A DNA stretch of 6,210 nucleotides from positions 1 through 6,210 of the forward strand of contig JAAFHN010000168.1 of assembly GCA_013298415.1 (NCBI GenBank), read 5' to 3'. This document shows, in pieces, positions 5,372-6,210 of this stretch; within the stretch, counting starts at the first letter, position 1; the number at the start of each line of letters is the position of its first letter. Origin of the DNA: Comamonadaceae bacterium (GTDB taxonomy: Bacteria; Pseudomonadota; Gammaproteobacteria; Burkholderiales; Burkholderiaceae_C). The notes under the pieces were generated by a model. It did not search any database, had not been told where the DNA came from, and saw nothing but the letters and a program-made list of their open reading frames with translations. Made by a program: the position numbers and the translations under genes.

Positions 5372-6210
5372 GAGGCGGGGTGTTTCTTTAAATGGGAAAT
5401 GGGGACATCAGAGCATCACGAGATGCATCGCCTAGTTAGGAGCCGATTCTCACTGACAATCTTCAATAATTGGCACCAATTGAAAAACTGCTGGCCTGAA
5501 CACGTTGCGCAAGACATTCGGAAAAACGCTGCTACCGGGAATCATCGTTCTTGAGTTTGGCTGCGTGAGGACCCGCGGATGAAGAATGCCGCCCGCGGCA
5601 ACAAAAGCCTTTGCCACAGCGATGCGTCGCCACTTAAATCTCGGCATCAGATGTCGCGGAAACTCGCCTCGAATGCAATTTCGCTCGGCAACAATGGCTC
5701 TGCGAAGATATGCCGCCAGCCCAGACCTCGTGTGAACCTGCCGCCACTTGTCGTGTAGCACCCAGTCAGGTGTCATCTTGGGCACAGGGCGCGTTGGTCT
5801 GAGGAGACGTAAACCGGAAGCGGTCGTGGGCGCAGTGACCTGCACCCCGCGGGATCCTGGGTCAGACATGGTCACAGCGGGACGCATGGGGAGACGGGGT
5901 CAGCATGGGGAGACGGGGTCATGCGGAAACGGGGTCACATGCGGAGACGGGGTCACATGCGGAGACGGGGTCAGGTCTCCCCGGAGACGGGGTCAGGTCT
6001 CCCGATTTGCAGTTTCTGGAGCCTGCGCCGTCGGATGGAGGAGCATTCACAGGATTCAAAAAACGTAGCAATGAATCATTTAAGTACCTGGACAGAGGGG
6101 TGGTTTGTTCTGAAAAAAGCGCGCGCCGGGTTCGCTGGATACCTCTGGGATGGTCGCGAAGCAGGGCATGCGCGCTCGCGGAGGCGTGGCGAAGTGTTCC
6201 AATGGTACTT
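5372..6210. other. Gene-poor region upstream of gcvP
   Basis: No recognisable gene or RNA was found here on either strand. A 145-codon minus-strand frame (5450-5887) has no familiar motif, and its N-terminal part is close to the repeat array, so I do not call it. A plus-strand frame open from ATG 6035 (or ATG 6071) to the right edge includes TWTEGWFVLKKARAGFAGYL and could be the start of a gene, but it has no clear ribosome-binding site and no family I recognise. The part next to gcvP (about 5372-5500) is less GC-rich than the genes and must contain the gcvP promoter or leader. It shows a 14-bp inverted repeat, AATTGGCACCAATT (5468-5481), and a TTGTCA on the minus strand that could be a -35, but no convincing -10 and no glycine-riboswitch-like core. 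The tandem array at 5884-5995 lies in this stretch. Confidence 0.5.
5884..5995. repeat. Six-copy tandem array of GGAGACGGGGTCA-type repeats
   Basis: Copies lie at 5884-5902, 5903-5921, 5922-5937, 5938-5955, 5956-5973 and 5974-5995, with period 16-22 bp and core GGAGACGGGGTCA. The third copy has GGAAACGGGGTCA. The first two are identical 19-mers beginning GCATGG, the fourth and fifth are identical 18-mers beginning CATGC, and the last has GGTCTCCCC as its linker. The 20-mer GGAGACGGGGTCAGGTCTCC occurs at 5961 and again at 5983; within it GGAGAC and GTCTCC can pair as a hairpin around an 8-nt loop. The spacers are far too short for CRISPR. The motif resembles REP-type repeats associated with IS200-like (RAYT) transposases in betaproteobacteria, but that link is from memory and no transposase is present here. 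Confidence 0.8.

Noticed and set aside
5372..5480. Glycine riboswitch ahead of gcvP
   Set aside because: No conserved aptamer core or tandem architecture was visible on the minus strand.
5450..5887. A 145-codon open frame on the minus strand upstream of gcvP
   Set aside because: No familiar motif, no evident ribosome-binding site, and an unremarkable composition; long chance frames are common in GC-rich DNA. Mentioned only in the gene-poor region entry.
5884..5995. Possible CRISPR array
   Set aside because: Repeat units are only 16-22 bp and adjoin each other with almost no spacer; no cas-like gene nearby.
5748..6068. Plus-strand open frame across the repeats with repeated Gly-Asp-Gly-Val units
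   Set aside because: The repeating peptide is simply the translation of the GGAGACGGGGTCA array; no family features on either side.

Overview
The window looks like chromosomal DNA from a GC-rich betaproteobacterium, most likely order Burkholderiales and close to the Comamonadaceae. This rests on the style of the recognisable proteins (a 980-residue single-chain GcvP, a periplasmic FKBP with an Ala/Ser linker, a Gp49/HigB-type toxin-antitoxin pair, a BrnT/BrnA pair) and on codon use. It is recognition by eye, not a database match. Every supported gene lies on the minus strand, so transcription runs from right to left.

Layout in the direction of transcription: (1) 6210-5372 is gene-poor. It holds a compact array of six tandem GGAGACGGGGTCA-type repeats (5884-5995) and no gene I can recognise. 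(2) 5371-2429 is gcvP, the P-protein (glycine decarboxylase) of the glycine cleavage system, complete. Its usual partners gcvT and gcvH are not within the 839 bp upstream. (3) 2376-1575 is a HigB/HigA-type toxin-antitoxin pair behind a perfect inverted repeat that looks like an operator. The antitoxin is intact. The toxin is split by a 162-bp MITE-like element (2039-2200) with 18-bp terminal inverted repeats. (4) 1499-975 is a secreted FKBP-type peptidyl-prolyl isomerase, followed by a weak terminator-like hairpin. (5) 905-380 is a BrnT/BrnA toxin-antitoxin pair. The antitoxin is intact, but the toxin has an in-frame TAG at its fifth codon. (6) 366-1 is the start of a YggT-family membrane protein that runs off the left edge.

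The most interesting pattern is that two unrelated type II toxin-antitoxin modules sit about 1 kb apart, on either side of a housekeeping gene. In each the toxin reading frame is broken by a different kind of mutation (a transposable-element insertion and a nonsense codon), while the antitoxin frame and the operator-like palindrome survive. This is what decay from toxin-antitoxin pair to solitary antitoxin would look like. I see no evidence of a wholly new multi-gene system. The novelty is in the decayed modules, the small palindromic element and the repeat array.
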